Assembly: GCF_014324365.1 (NCBI RefSeq)
Contig: NZ_QEIG01000005.1
Location: 248,001 to 312,000, forward strand
Source: Algoriphagus sp. AK58
GTDB taxonomy: Bacteria; Bacteroidota; Bacteroidia; Cytophagales; Cyclobacteriaceae
DNA: 64,000 nt
Direction of reading: 5' to 3'
In this document: positions 51,620 to 60,487 of the stretch, in pieces
Layout of the letters: each line of letters begins with the position of its first letter
Numbering within the stretch: position 1 is the first letter of the stretch
Program-made: the position numbers and the translations under genes
Notes under the pieces: model-generated
What the model was told of the DNA's origin: nothing
The model's database searches: none
What the model saw: only the letters and a program-made list of their open reading frames with translations

Positions 51620-54600
51620 ATGAAAAAACCACTACTGAGGCAACTTATTATGCTGTCTAAACGAATCTTGTATGCCTTTTCGCTCCAGTTGATTTTTTGT
51701 TCGATTCTTCTGGCGAATACAGGTAATGCCCAGAGAAAAAGTATCGACCAAGTCTACGTTTCCTTTAAATCGGAAGAATTGACATTGAATCAATTCATGA
51801 AGCAGATTGAAAAACAGACCGATTTCCGATTTACGTTTAATCCTAACCTAGTCCCTTTGCAACAAACACTTGATGTGGAAATTAAAAATGGGACAGTTTA
51901 TCAAGTATTGGAAAGTTTGATCAGACAGACCAATCTTTCCTTCGTTCAGGTCAATGACAATATCCATGTCAAACCTTTGGGATCCAATGAAAGACCGATT
52001 TCAATCCAAGAGATAGAATTTAAAGAGATCACAGGTACAGTAAAAGATCCAACAGGAGAGCCACTCCCAGGAGTGACCATTTTGGTTCAGGGAACTACCA
52101 CAGGAACCGTTTCTGATGCCGACGGAAGGTTTAAAATCAATGCCTCTGAAGGAGATGTATTGGTTTTTAGCTTTATAGGTTATCAGTCCCAGAATATAGT
52201 GATTGGAAGCAGTTCCTTGCTGGATATTATTATGAGAGAAGATGCCAAAGTGCTGGGGGAAGTGGTTGTCGTCGGCTACGGTTCTCAGGAATTAAAAAAC
52301 CTAACGGGTTCAATTTCATCCGTGAATATGAAAGAATTGAACAGTGTTCCACTTTTGAATGCTGCGCAGGCACTTCAAGGGCGGGCAGCCGGCGTATCTG
52401 TAACCCAGGCTACCGGTGCTCCAGGCGCCCCATTTGTTGTTCAAATCAGAGGTGTAGGGTCTTTGGGTAATACAGAACCTCTCTTTGTAATTGATGGGGT
52501 AATAGGTGCGGGTGGTGCCAATAACATCAACCCAAATGACATTGAATCCATAGAAATCCTAAAAGACGCTTCTTCAGCGGCCATTTACGGTTCCAGAGCT
52601 GCAAACGGAGTAGTTTTGATTACCACTAAAAGAGGCAAATCTGGAAAACCTCAAGTGAATTTTAACTCTTACGTTGGCCTTCAGGAAGTTTGGAAAAAAT
52701 TGGATGTCCTTAATGCCAAGCAATATGCCGAGTATGCCAATGAACAACAATCTAACGGAGGCCAGGCCCCAATACCCAACCTAAGAGATCCATCTGCTTT
52801 GAAAGATGTAACCGATTGGCAGGATGCTATTTTTAGAACAGCTCCTATTCAAGAATACAACCTGTCCATTTCAGGAGGTACGGATAACACCAAATATTTG
52901 ATCTCTGGAGGGTATATGGATCAACAAGGTATTGTAGAATCTACCGGTTTCAAGAGATATTCATTTAGAGCAAATACAGATTTTAATCTTGGAAAAATCA
53001 CTATAGGCGAATCTTTTCAAATGGGATATACCAGTACACAAGGTGATGAGAATTTTGCAATGATGAATTCTTTGTTCATGCCTACCTATATCCCAATTTA
53101 TAATCCCAATAACTTGGGCGGATTTGACGGGCCGAATGTAGCTGATGGAATGGATGCCAAGAATCCATTGAGAATTTTGGAATTAACTGATATTACACGT
53201 AATGCAGTTAGCTTGATCGGTAATGCCTACATCAATTATGAAATCATCCCGGGATTGAATATGAAGTTCTCGGGTTCAATTGACTATGGTATGAACCGAA
53301 ATTATAATTATACACCAGTATACTTTGCAGGTGAGCGAGATGTCAATAATTTCACCACACTTTCGGAGAATGCCTTGGAAAGAAATTCACCACTGTGGGA
53401 AGGCACCATCGATTACCGAAAAAGCATCAAATCCCATAATTTTTCCTTTTTGGCTGGATACACCAGGCAAAGTTTTCACTCTAGGAGTTTAGGAGTAAAC
53501 ACCAGGAATTTTCCAAATACTACAATCAGAGTCTTGTCGGCTGCAAATGAAGTTACCTCAGCCACAGGGCAAGAGCAAACTTGGGCTTTAGAGTCTTTTT
53601 TAAGTCGAGTGACTTATGATTACAAAGGAAAATACCTGTTTACAGGAGTGGTTCGACAAGACGGAAGTTCAAGATTTGCCGAAGGCAATCGAACCGGTGT
53701 TTTTCCTTCCCTCTCACTTGGATGGAGAATTTCTGACGAATCCTTTATGGAATCTTTAGGATTCATCAATGATTTGAAGTTGAAATATGGCTGGGGTCAA
53801 TTGGGAATGCAGGAAATAGGTTTATATCCATATTTGGCCACTTTGACAGGAACTATCCGGTATATATTTGGTGAAAACCAACAGCCAGTTCCTGCCATTA
53901 CTCAGAGAGCTTTGGCAAACAGAGATATTTCTTGGGAAACTACGACCCAGTCAAACTTTGGCTTAGATGCAACGCTATTTAACAATTCTGTCAATTTGAG
54001 TTTTGATTATTGGTTGAGGGATACCGATGACATGTTATTACAGGTTCCAGTAGCTGCATCATCCGGTATTTCAGTAGCACCGACCCTAAATGCAGGTTCG
54101 GTAAGAAACCGAGGAATTGATCTAAGCCTAGGGTATCAACTTAATCGAAGCCAGTTCAATTTTGGTATCAATGGTAATTTTGGCTTACTGCTTGAAAATG
54201 TCGTTACTAGCCTTGGTGCCCGTACTCAACCACTTTTTGGTGCGGAAAGCTTAAACAGAAGTGTGGTAGGTCAGTCTATAGGCCACTTTTTTGGGCATAG
54301 ATTTGATCGAATTTATCAAACTCAGGCTGAAATCGATGCAGACAATGAAATGGCAAGATCCAAAGGATTCAATGTGTATCAGACGGCCAATACCAAACCT
54401 GGAGACATCAGGTTTAAAGATCTAAATGGTGATGGCGTAGTCAATGCATTGGACAGAGAAGTGATCGGTAACCCAATACCCAAGTTTAACTTCGGATCAA
54501 CCCTGAATTTTGGTTATAAAAATTTTGAATTATCCATGATGATTCAGGGGATGAGTGGTTTTGAAGCATACAACAAGGATCGAGCGAGGATTTTGGAGAG

Positions 54601-54997
54601 TATGACTAGAGCGTTTAATACGACTACTTCTGTATTGGAAAGATGGACAACAAACAATCCTTCGACTACCATGCCGAGAGCCGTAGCCGGTGACCCTAAT
54701 GGAAATGCCAGATTCTCCGATCGCTGGATGGAAGACGGTTCATTCGTGAGATTAAAAATTGCAACGTTGGCGTATTCGATTCCAACTACGGCATTAAATA
54801 AAGCATTTAATAATTCTATTTCCAGCGTGAGGGTTTATGTGACCGGTCAAAATTTGCTGACTTTCACCAATTTCAGTGCTTGGGATCCTGAATTTACCAG
54901 CCGTCAGTCAAGTTTTAACAACATGTATAGAGGTGTGGCAGAGTCCATTTATCCTCAGGCCAGAACCTATCTTCTTGGTGTTCAAGTAGGTTTTTAA
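51620..54997 (+). CDS. SusC/RagA-type TonB-linked outer-membrane transporter with STN domain
   Basis: A 1125-residue glycan importer. Order: signal peptide (1-38), STN signalling domain (about 45-115, SFKSEELTLNQFMKQIEKQT), CarboxypepD_reg-like domain (about 135-215, ITGTVKDPTGEPLPGVTI), plug with the SusC signature (about 225-345; ALQGRAAGVSVTQATGAPG, VIDGVIG, SIEILKDASSAAIYGSRAANGVVLITTK) and barrel. The STN domain transmits ligand binding to FecR. It pairs with the SusD gene 115 bases downstream. The imported glycan is unknown. Confidence 0.95.
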   Translation: MKKPLLRQLIMLSKRILYAFSLQLIFCSILLANTGNAQRKSIDQVYVSFKSEELTLNQFMKQIEKQTDFRFTFNPNLVPLQQTLDVEIKNGTVYQVLESLIRQTNLSFVQVNDNIHVKPLGSNERPISIQEIEFKEITGTVKDPTGEPLPGVTILVQGTTTGTVSDADGRFKINASEGDVLVFSFIGYQSQNIVIGSSSLLDIIMREDAKVLGEVVVVGYGSQELKNLTGSISSVNMKELNSVPLLNAAQALQGRAAGVSVTQATGAPGAPFVVQIRGVGSLGNTEPLFVIDGVIGAGGANNINPNDIESIEILKDASSAAIYGSRAANGVVLITTKRGKSGKPQVNFNSYVGLQEVWKKLDVLNAKQYAEYANEQQSNGGQAPIPNLRDPSALKDVTDWQDAIFRTAPIQEYNLSISGGTDNTKYLISGGYMDQQGIVESTGFKRYSFRANTDFNLGKITIGESFQMGYTSTQGDENFAMMNSLFMPTYIPIYNPNNLGGFDGPNVADGMDAKNPLRILELTDITRNAVSLIGNAYINYEIIPGLNMKFSGSIDYGMNRNYNYTPVYFAGERDVNNFTTLSENALERNSPLWEGTIDYRKSIKSHNFSFLAGYTRQSFHSRSLGVNTRNFPNTTIRVLSAANEVTSATGQEQTWALESFLSRVTYDYKGKYLFTGVVRQDGSSRFAEGNRTGVFPSLSLGWRISDESFMESLGFINDLKLKYGWGQLGMQEIGLYPYLATLTGTIRYIFGENQQPVPAITQRALANRDISWETTTQSNFGLDATLFNNSVNLSFDYWLRDTDDMLLQVPVAASSGISVAPTLNAGSVRNRGIDLSLGYQLNRSQFNFGINGNFGLLLENVVTSLGARTQPLFGAESLNRSVVGQSIGHFFGHRFDRIYQTQAEIDADNEMARSKGFNVYQTANTKPGDIRFKDLNGDGVVNALDREVIGNPIPKFNFGSTLNFGYKNFELSMMIQGMSGFEAYNKDRARILESMTRAFNTTTSVLERWTTNNPSTTMPRAVAGDPNGNARFSDRWMEDGSFVRLKIATLAYSIPTTALNKAFNNSISSVRVYVTGQNLLTFTNFSAWDPEFTSRQSSFNNMYRGVAESIYPQARTYLLGVQVGF

Positions 54998-55112
54998 TTC
55001 ATGTTTTGATTCTAATCCAAAATGAATTCGAACAAGACATTGATCATCAAATGAAGAGATGACTTAATGCCAAATAGGCTTCAGAATAACCAGTTAGAAA
55101 AATAATAATCTT

Positions 55113-56645
55113 ATGAAAAGCTCAAAAATATATATCCTGATAGCAATGCTATTCAGCTTTGGGTGTCAGCTAGAGTCTGATTTTCTTTCTCTTGACAATC
55201 CCAATGAAGTCACAAATGCCAACTTCTTTAAAACCAGAGAAGATGCCATAGGAGCAGTCAATGCAGTTTATACCCCGCTTCAGAGTGGGAGAATGTACCA
55301 TAATTCATATTTCAATATGATGGATGTGGGGATTGAAATGTCTCCTAACTCCAATATGCCTGCGAGCTGGCATATTTCTACTTATTCATTTGATTCGGAC
55401 CATGAAACCGTTAGGAATGTATGGATTGCTCTTTACCAAATCATAGGAAGAGCAAACTTTGCTATCGAAGGCATCAGCAAGATGGAAAATCTGGATCCAT
55501 CATTGAAAAACAGATTGCTCGGTGAGGCACATTTTCTTAGAGGCTGGGCTTATTTTGAATTAGTCTTTAACTATGGAAGAGTACCCATCATTTTAACTCT
55601 TCCTCAATCTGCTGGGGAAACCAATACCCCTAGGTCTCAAACCGAATTGGAAGTTTATCAACAAGCGATTAGTGATTTTCAGATTGCTGAAGCCAATTTG
55701 CCTGTAACTCATTCTGCTCCAGATAGGGGAAGGGCAACTAAGGGGGCCGCAGTTGGATACCTTGGAAAAATACATTTGTATATGGCTTCGCCTGGAGTTA
55801 ACCTTGATCCTCAAGGTTACCAAAAAGCAGAAACGTACTTTGCAAGATTGGTTAACGGTGGGGAATTCAATTACCGCTTAGTTCCTAATTACATAGATAA
55901 TCATACTTGGTTTAATGAGAACAATTCAGAATCCTTGTTTGAAGTACAGTATAACAACATTGGAGGAAATAGTGGTGCTTGGGATGACCATGACTTTGCA
56001 ACTGTAGCCGAAGGAACTAACAGAGGAAGAACCTTCGCCTATTTGGTATGGTTTAATGCAGTGATGAATCCATCTTACATTGCAAGATTCAAAGACGAAG
56101 ATCCCAGGTTGAGATTTACGGCTTATGGACCACCCACTCCAGCGCACCCTGAACCCATGCGAGTGTTTAACAACGTCGCCTACAACAGAAATGATTGGAC
56201 TGCCAGAAAATACGGAAGATTGGATTACATCCCTGCCAACCAGGAAAACGGGGACTCTCCGATTAATTTCAGAGTTCTGAGATTTGCTGATATTTTATTG
56301 ATGTATGCCGAGGCTCTAAATGAACAAAACAAAACTGCCCAGGCCATACCGTTTATCAATCAGGTAAGACAAAGGCCTTCAGTAAACATGCCTCCTTTAG
56401 CGTTGAATCTTAGTCAGGCACAAACCAGACAAGCGATCATGGACGAAAGACTATGGGAATTTGGTCTTGAGCAAATCAGAAAGAAAGATGTACTTCGATG
56501 GGGACAAGCCGTTGCAGAAGCCGAATTCAGAATTGCCGGAATTAGCGCTTTCAGGTACAATACCCACCGATACCTCCCTATTCCTTTGGCGGAAATTGAC
56601 GTCAATTCAGCCATTGATCCTGAAGACCAAAATCCAGGGTATTAA
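55113..56645 (+). CDS. SusD/RagB-type glycan-binding outer-membrane lipoprotein
   Basis: A 510-residue surface lipoprotein; lipobox near FSFGC with Cys18 as the lipid site. It contains the tetratricopeptide helices of the SusD fold (LLGEAHFLRGWAYFELVFNYGRVPII, typical) and the C-terminal RagB segment FADILLMYAEALNEQNKT and LWEFGLEQIRKKDVLRWG. It caps the preceding SusC barrel. A terminator lies 15 bases downstream. Confidence 0.95.
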   Translation: MKSSKIYILIAMLFSFGCQLESDFLSLDNPNEVTNANFFKTREDAIGAVNAVYTPLQSGRMYHNSYFNMMDVGIEMSPNSNMPASWHISTYSFDSDHETVRNVWIALYQIIGRANFAIEGISKMENLDPSLKNRLLGEAHFLRGWAYFELVFNYGRVPIILTLPQSAGETNTPRSQTELEVYQQAISDFQIAEANLPVTHSAPDRGRATKGAAVGYLGKIHLYMASPGVNLDPQGYQKAETYFARLVNGGEFNYRLVPNYIDNHTWFNENNSESLFEVQYNNIGGNSGAWDDHDFATVAEGTNRGRTFAYLVWFNAVMNPSYIARFKDEDPRLRFTAYGPPTPAHPEPMRVFNNVAYNRNDWTARKYGRLDYIPANQENGDSPINFRVLRFADILLMYAEALNEQNKTAQAIPFINQVRQRPSVNMPPLALNLSQAQTRQAIMDERLWEFGLEQIRKKDVLRWGQAVAEAEFRIAGISAFRYNTHRYLPIPLAEIDVNSAIDPEDQNPGY

Positions 56646-56659
56646 CTAACTCCTTTTTC

Positions 56660-56689
56660 AGCCCAGATTTTTATCTGGGCTGGTTTTTT
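56660..56689 (+). terminator. Terminator after the SusCD pair
   Basis: Stem AGCCCAGAT/ATCTGGGCT with four-base loop, then GGTTTTTT. It lies 43 bases before the next gene, so downstream genes need read-through or a separate promoter. Confidence 0.85.
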
Positions 56690-56731
56690 ACAAAAAAGTA
56701 TCTTTAGGGAAACTTGAATTTCACCCTTCAC

Positions 56732-58402
56732 ATGAAAAACTCTTTGCTCATTTCATCCATTCTGATCTTATTCTTTTATGGTTTTACTTCCTGTACAAAA
56801 CCCACTGAATCAACACCATCATACGAAGCAGATATCATCGTCTATGGAGGTAATTCTGCGGCCATAATTGCGGCAGTGCAGGCAAGAAAGATGAATAAAT
56901 CTGTTATCGTCGTTTCACCTGACACACATTTAGGTGGGCTTTCTTCGGGAGGATTAGGATTTACCGACACCGGTGACAAATCTGTGATCGGCGGATTGGC
57001 AAGGGAGTTTTACCACAGGGTTTACTTGCATTATCAGGAAAAAGAAGCCTGGAAATGGGAAGAAAAAGAGTCTTATGGAAATGTAGGTCAAGGTACTCCT
57101 GCAATTGATGGGGAAGAGAGAACCATGTGGATTTTTGAACCCCATGTTGCAGAAAAAATCTTTGAAGATTTTGTCAAAGAATATCAGATTGAAATACATA
57201 GAAATGAATATTTGGATCGTGCCTCAGGGGTAAAAAAAGAAGGCCAAGAGATTGTAGGAATCACCACGCTTTCGGGGAAGACATACAAAGGAAAAGTATT
57301 TATCGACGCCACTTATGAGGGGGATCTCATGGCTGCTGCCAATGTAAGTTATCATGTGGGAAGAGAATCCAATGATACTTATGGTGAAACTTGGAATGGT
57401 GTTCAATTTGGGGTCTACCACCATAATCACTATTTCGCTAAGCCTATTAGTCCCTATATCATAGCGGGAGATTCAAGCAGCGGATTGTTGCCTGAAATAT
57501 CGAAGGAGCCTCTACTCCCTAATGGCACAGGAGACAATAAAGTACAGGCCTATAATTTTAGAATGACATTCAGCAGGCATCCTGATAACAAGGTTCCATT
57601 TCCGAAGCCTGAAAATTATGATTCCACCCGATATGAATTGTTGGCACGGGTGTATGCTGCAGGATGGAATGAAACTTTCTGGAAATTTGATCCCATTCCA
57701 AACCTAAAAACTGACACCAATAATCATGGACCTTTCAGTTCGGACTACATCGGAAAAAACTATGCCTATCCTGAAGCCAGCTACGAGGAAAGAAAGGCCA
57801 TTATCAAGGATCACGAAAACTACCATAAGGGATTACTTTATTTTTTAGCCAACGATCCAAGAGTTCCTCAGAAAGTAAGAGATGAAATGGCTCAATGGGG
57901 TTTAGCCAAGGACGAATTTGTGGATAATAGCAACTGGCCCCATCAACTGTATGTGAGGGAGGCGAGAAGAATGGTGAGTGATTATGTGATGACCGAACAT
58001 GAAGTTCTTGGGAAGAAACCAGTTCCAAATTCCATAGGAATGGGTTCTTATCACTTAGATTCTCATAATGTTCAAAGAATCGTGACCAAAGAAGGATATG
58101 TTCAGAATGAAGGAGACATCGGTATTAAACCCGATCGTCCTTACAGCATTTCGTATGGTACAATTATCCCGAAAAAATCCGAGTGCACTAACCTGCTGGT
58201 GCCGGTATGTGTCTCTAGTTCCCATACTGCATTTGGCTCTATTAGAATGGAACCTGTCTTTATGATTCTGGGCCAATCTGCCGCTGCGGCTGCTTCCCTA
58301 GCTATCGACAATAAGGTGTCGGTTCAGGATTTGGAGTATGCCAAACTTCGAAATGCTCTTTTAGACCTTAAGCAAATTCTGGAGTGGGAGGAAAGATTAT
58401 AA
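56732..58402 (+). CDS. FAD-dependent oxidoreductase lipoprotein (FAD_oxidored, PF12831 type)
   Basis: A 556-residue lipoprotein; Cys21 in FTSC is the probable lipid site. The dinucleotide fold begins at residue 32 (DIIVYGGNSAAIIAAVQARKM, a variant Gly-Gly-x-Ser-Ala loop), followed by GGLSSGGLGFTDTGD. VFIDATYEGDLMAAANVSYHVGRES is the second FAD-contact region. The ATG at 56732 starts the signal peptide; an in-frame TTG at 56714 is not needed. In this carbohydrate locus it probably oxidises a sugar hydroxyl in the envelope; the exact reaction is not known. Confidence 0.88.
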   Translation: MKNSLLISSILILFFYGFTSCTKPTESTPSYEADIIVYGGNSAAIIAAVQARKMNKSVIVVSPDTHLGGLSSGGLGFTDTGDKSVIGGLAREFYHRVYLHYQEKEAWKWEEKESYGNVGQGTPAIDGEERTMWIFEPHVAEKIFEDFVKEYQIEIHRNEYLDRASGVKKEGQEIVGITTLSGKTYKGKVFIDATYEGDLMAAANVSYHVGRESNDTYGETWNGVQFGVYHHNHYFAKPISPYIIAGDSSSGLLPEISKEPLLPNGTGDNKVQAYNFRMTFSRHPDNKVPFPKPENYDSTRYELLARVYAAGWNETFWKFDPIPNLKTDTNNHGPFSSDYIGKNYAYPEASYEERKAIIKDHENYHKGLLYFLANDPRVPQKVRDEMAQWGLAKDEFVDNSNWPHQLYVREARRMVSDYVMTEHEVLGKKPVPNSIGMGSYHLDSHNVQRIVTKEGYVQNEGDIGIKPDRPYSISYGTIIPKKSECTNLLVPVCVSSSHTAFGSIRMEPVFMILGQSAAAAASLAIDNKVSVQDLEYAKLRNALLDLKQILEWEERL

Positions 58403-58424
58403 TTCCATAAATCGAAATGAACAA

Positions 58425-58457
58425 AAGCTTCCAGGTGATTTATTCGCTTGGAAGCTT
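58425..58457 (+). terminator. Hairpin after the FAD oxidoreductase gene
   Basis: Stem AAGCTTCCA/TGGAAGCTT with a 15-base loop and only a weak T tail. The 289-base gap to the next gene contains no open frame and is likely to include that gene's promoter. Confidence 0.5.
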
Positions 58458-58691
58458 ATTAACTAATTGGTGAAGAATTTGGATTGAAGAAAAAAAATTG
58501 GTCCATGGTACTTTTCAGTAATTAACTGAAAAGTGGTCAAATTCCAAATCCATTTTTTATTCAAAGAAGTGTCCTAAAGAAATGTACGAAAGGTCGACAG
58601 TCAAGGACAGTTGGATTTTTGGGTTCATTTATCTTTCAAAATCAGATTTTGGCTAGATAGTAACTAGTAGGCGATAAATTAAACTAATCAT

Positions 58692-60467
58692 ATGATTCAA
58701 ATCCGTAAATCAATTTGGGTAAGTCTGGCATTTTCTTTTTCCTGCCTTTCCCTGCAAGCCCAAACCCGATTAAGTCTTTCATCTTTTGAGGGCAATAATG
58801 GTAGTTGGTCAGAAGTGGCTAAGGTTTGGACTGATCCCCTAATCTCAAAAAATCTGTCATCAGAAGGACAGGGCAGCATCATTCTCAACAATCCCGATAA
58901 AAAAAGACCTGGAACCGATATCATTTCTAAAGAGAAATTTGGAGATGCAGAAGTGACTTTGGTGTATATGATGGCTCCCGGATCCAACTCAGGCATCTAT
59001 CTGCAGGGAAGATATGAAGTGCAACTGCTCGACTCTTGGTTGGTCATCAATCCTAAAGCCGGCGATAATGGAGGAATTTATGAGCGATGGGATGAATCCA
59101 AACCTGAGGGACAGAAGGGCTACCAAGGGTATGCGCCCAGACAAAATGCTAGTAAGGCACCTGGAACTTGGCAAACTTTAAACATAAAATTTAAGGCTCC
59201 GAGATTTTCTGCCAATGGAGAGAAAATTGAAAATGCAAAGATCGAATCAGTGACCTTGAATGGGATCCTTATCCACCAAAATGTGATTTTATTTGGCCCG
59301 ACAAGAGGAGCCCTTAGTGATGGGGAAGTGTCCGAAGGTCCAATCCGAATTCAGGGAGATCATGGCCCCGTGGCGATCAAGTCATTGGAGGTGAAGCGAT
59401 ATGATACACCTGCACCCGAATTCAGTGAGATTTCTTATAAAGTTTTTCCGGGAAGCTACACCGAGCTTCCTGCAGAAAACACTCTAAAAGAATCTTCTTC
59501 TGGTAAAATTTCAGATTTCAATGAATTTGTGGCAGGCTTGACTTCTGCTTCCCTAAGCAAATTTGAAGGAGTGGTTTCTGTAAAAAAAGCAGGGAATTAC
59601 ACGTTTAGGATGTCTGTTCCCAATGGTTCTGGTGCTATTCGGATAGGAACTAATTCGGATCCACTTGTCCTAAAAGGTGGGAATATTTTGGTTGAGAAAT
59701 CGCTTCAGGCAGGGGAGATCCCCTTTGTGATTTGGGTTTCAAAACCTACCGACTGGACAACCCAAGGATTCCTATTGACGGGAAGTGCCGATGGAATGTG
59801 GGAAAGAGAATACAGCTATCCCTCCGGGATGCCGGAAAGAATGACCGATCCGATATTGGTTGATATGAAAGAGACACCCGTTCTTAGATCTTTCATCGAG
59901 CTTCCAAGCAGAAAAAAAATCTCTCACGGGATTTCAGTTTCTTCCCAAAAGGGTGCCCATTATTCCTACGATCTGAACGCCAATCAACTTTTGCGTGTAT
60001 GGCGTGGGATGTTTTTGGACGCTACTCCGATGTGGAATGATCGAGGTAACGGTATTTCCAGACCTCTTGGAACAGTCACCGAATTGAACGAAGGAACTTC
60101 ATTATTTTACTCCTCTGCTTTCAGTCCAGTTCAGCTGGAATGGAAGCCCAAAGGCTATCAAGTATTGGCCGACGGTGATCTTCGATTTTTCTCTTCTCAT
60201 GAAACGCAAGAGTTGAAAGACCGGATCCAGATTATGACAGATGGAAAGGGTTTAAATCGGGAAATAGAGCTTACTGGAAACAGCACTCCAATGATGGTTC
60301 GAGTGGCTCCTTCCCAGCAACTGTTTCAAGTGGCTGAAAACCTTTATTGGCTGGAGGAATCGGGGTTGTTTTTGAAAATCAACCAGGCCGGTCAAAAACC
60401 ACTACAGGGAGCAGATGGCCTTTTTCTACCCATCACCACCTCACTAAGCTATAGTTTATTGTTTTAA
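58692..60467 (+). CDS. Secreted DUF1080 protein (3-keto-glycoside hydrolase family)
   Basis: A 591-residue secreted protein; signal peptide ends LSLQAQ near residue 24. Residues about 30-240 are a DUF1080 beta-sandwich (GSNSGIYLQGRYEVQLLDSW, GGIYERWDESKPEG, GALSDGEVSEGPIRIQGDHG), a family shown to cut 3-keto-disaccharides and glycosides. Then comes a PA14-like segment (about 280-370, FEGVVSVKKAGNYTFRMSVP) and a C-terminal beta domain (about 400-591). The extra domains suggest glycan binding. It is 20 bases before the propeller-cytochrome gene. Family function is known; the actual glycoside is inferred. Confidence 0.88.
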   Translation: MIQIRKSIWVSLAFSFSCLSLQAQTRLSLSSFEGNNGSWSEVAKVWTDPLISKNLSSEGQGSIILNNPDKKRPGTDIISKEKFGDAEVTLVYMMAPGSNSGIYLQGRYEVQLLDSWLVINPKAGDNGGIYERWDESKPEGQKGYQGYAPRQNASKAPGTWQTLNIKFKAPRFSANGEKIENAKIESVTLNGILIHQNVILFGPTRGALSDGEVSEGPIRIQGDHGPVAIKSLEVKRYDTPAPEFSEISYKVFPGSYTELPAENTLKESSSGKISDFNEFVAGLTSASLSKFEGVVSVKKAGNYTFRMSVPNGSGAIRIGTNSDPLVLKGGNILVEKSLQAGEIPFVIWVSKPTDWTTQGFLLTGSADGMWEREYSYPSGMPERMTDPILVDMKETPVLRSFIELPSRKKISHGISVSSQKGAHYSYDLNANQLLRVWRGMFLDATPMWNDRGNGISRPLGTVTELNEGTSLFYSSAFSPVQLEWKPKGYQVLADGDLRFFSSHETQELKDRIQIMTDGKGLNREIELTGNSTPMMVRVAPSQQLFQVAENLYWLEESGLFLKINQAGQKPLQGADGLFLPITTSLSYSLLF

Positions 60468-60487
60468 TCCTGAAAGAAAAAGAAGAT